Shown here in pieces: positions 5,639 through 6,097 of a stretch of DNA of 6,097 nucleotides (positions are counted from its first letter, which is position 1; each line of letters begins with the position of its first letter). The DNA is from Epsilonproteobacteria bacterium 4484_65 (lineage in GTDB: Bacteria > Campylobacterota > Campylobacteria > Campylobacterales > Sulfurovaceae). Location: positions 1-6,097 of the forward strand of contig NATJ01000119.1 of NCBI GenBank assembly GCA_002085305.1, given 5' to 3'. Position numbers and translations under genes: made by a program. The notes beneath the pieces were generated by a model. The model saw only the letters and a list, made by a program, of their open reading frames with translations, was not told the DNA's origin and did no database searches.

Positions 5639-6097
5639 TGTTCTCAGCGACTATGCCAAATGCTATCCGTAAGCTTGCAGAGCAAATCCTGAAAACACCT
5701 AAAACCGTTTCCATTACTAAATCTGAAAAAACCAATACCAAAATTACACAACTTTACTATGTAGTACAAGAGAGAGAAAGAGATGATGCACTGGTAAGAC
5801 TCATCGACTATAAAAACCCAGCTAAGTGTATTATTTTCTGTCGTATGAAAAAAGAAGTTGACAGACTCGTAGCACACATGACTGCTCAAGGTTTCAAAGT
5901 TTCCGGTCTTCACGGAGATATGGAGCAAAAGCAAAGAGAAGTAACCATCAGAGCATTTAAACAAGGTGGTATCGATATCTTCATCGCAACAGATGTTGCT
6001 GCACGTGGTCTTGATGTAAATGATGTAACTCATGTTTTCAACTACCACATCCCTTTTGACTCTGAATCTTATGTTCACCGTATCGGTCGTACAGGTC
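5593..6097 (+). pseudogene. DEAD-box RNA helicase, C-terminal fragment (motifs III-VI), runs off window
   Basis: The continuation of the same helicase gene in another frame, open from 5593 (after TGA at 5590-5592) to the window end. It encodes FLPKERQTLMFSATMP with motif III SAT at 5644-5652, IIFCR (motif IV), LHGDMEQKQRE, ATDVAARGLDV (motif V), and YVHRIGRTG (motif VI, 6076-6096), so RecA-like domain 2 is present and well conserved. The first in-frame ATG is 5638, inside the MFSATMP block, so there is no natural start. Strong conservation after the break means the loss is either recent or an assembly error. The missing length relative to an intact gene must be 3n+1 nt. The rest of the domain and any C-terminal tail lie beyond the window. 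Confidence 0.88.

Noticed and set aside
5590..5640. Programmed ribosomal frameshift joining the two helicase parts
   Set aside because: A frameshift would restore the frame but not the missing motifs Ia, Ib and DEAD; sequence is absent, not merely shifted. The same reasoning applies to the EAL break.
5644..6078. Minus-strand 144-residue open frame
   Set aside because: It is exactly antisense to helicase motifs III to VI, which are unmistakable on the plus strand.

Overview
The window reads as a fragment of a moderately AT-rich chromosome from a Campylobacterota (epsilonproteobacterial) organism, probably close to Sulfurovum or Sulfurimonas. That placement is an inference. It rests on the style of the Suf proteins, the RhlE-like helicase, the TGn-TATAAT promoter, and the pairing of a c-haem sensor cyclase with a small c-type cytochrome. 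No rRNA or other phylogenetic marker is present.

Layout. (1) Positions 1-2403, plus strand, hold the 3' part of a SUF iron-sulfur cluster assembly operon: the end of sufC, then sufD, sufE and a SufT-like MIP18/DUF59 gene. They are packed with gaps of 3 nt, a 4-nt ATGA overlap and 1 nt. The cysteine desulfurase SufS and the scaffold SufB are not in view. (2) Positions 2440-4956, minus strand and converging on the SUF operon, hold a small exported mono-haem c-type cytochrome. Downstream of it, in the same direction, is a membrane c-di-GMP enzyme with a periplasmic Tll0287-like c-haem domain, an intact GGDEF domain and a damaged EAL domain. (3) Positions 4957-5395 are a 439-nt non-coding gap. 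It contains a divergent minus-strand promoter candidate, an 81-nt inverted-repeat element, a strong plus-strand extended -10, and a leader predicted to fold into several stems. (4) Positions 5396-6097, plus strand, hold a DEAD-box RNA helicase that runs off the window end.

The most striking observation is that two unrelated genes are broken in the same way. The EAL domain and the helicase each lack an internal block of roughly 95-100 residues (my estimate from family architecture). In each the downstream part resumes in another frame: the missing lengths must be 3n+2 and 3n+1 nt respectively. The reading is either two real deletions, meaning local gene decay, or assembly errors. A 21-nt direct repeat (period 23) has also shifted the C-terminus of the cytochrome gene.

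Functional reading. The SUF genes supply Fe-S clusters. The cytochrome and cyclase pair suggests c-di-GMP output controlled by a periplasmic haem signal (redox or gas). The surviving protein would keep its cyclase with an intact I-site but lose phosphodiesterase activity. The helicase as written lacks motifs Ia, Ib and DEAD and cannot be active. I found no convincing new multi-gene system. The best candidates for undescribed function are the structured helicase leader and the hairpin element just upstream of it.
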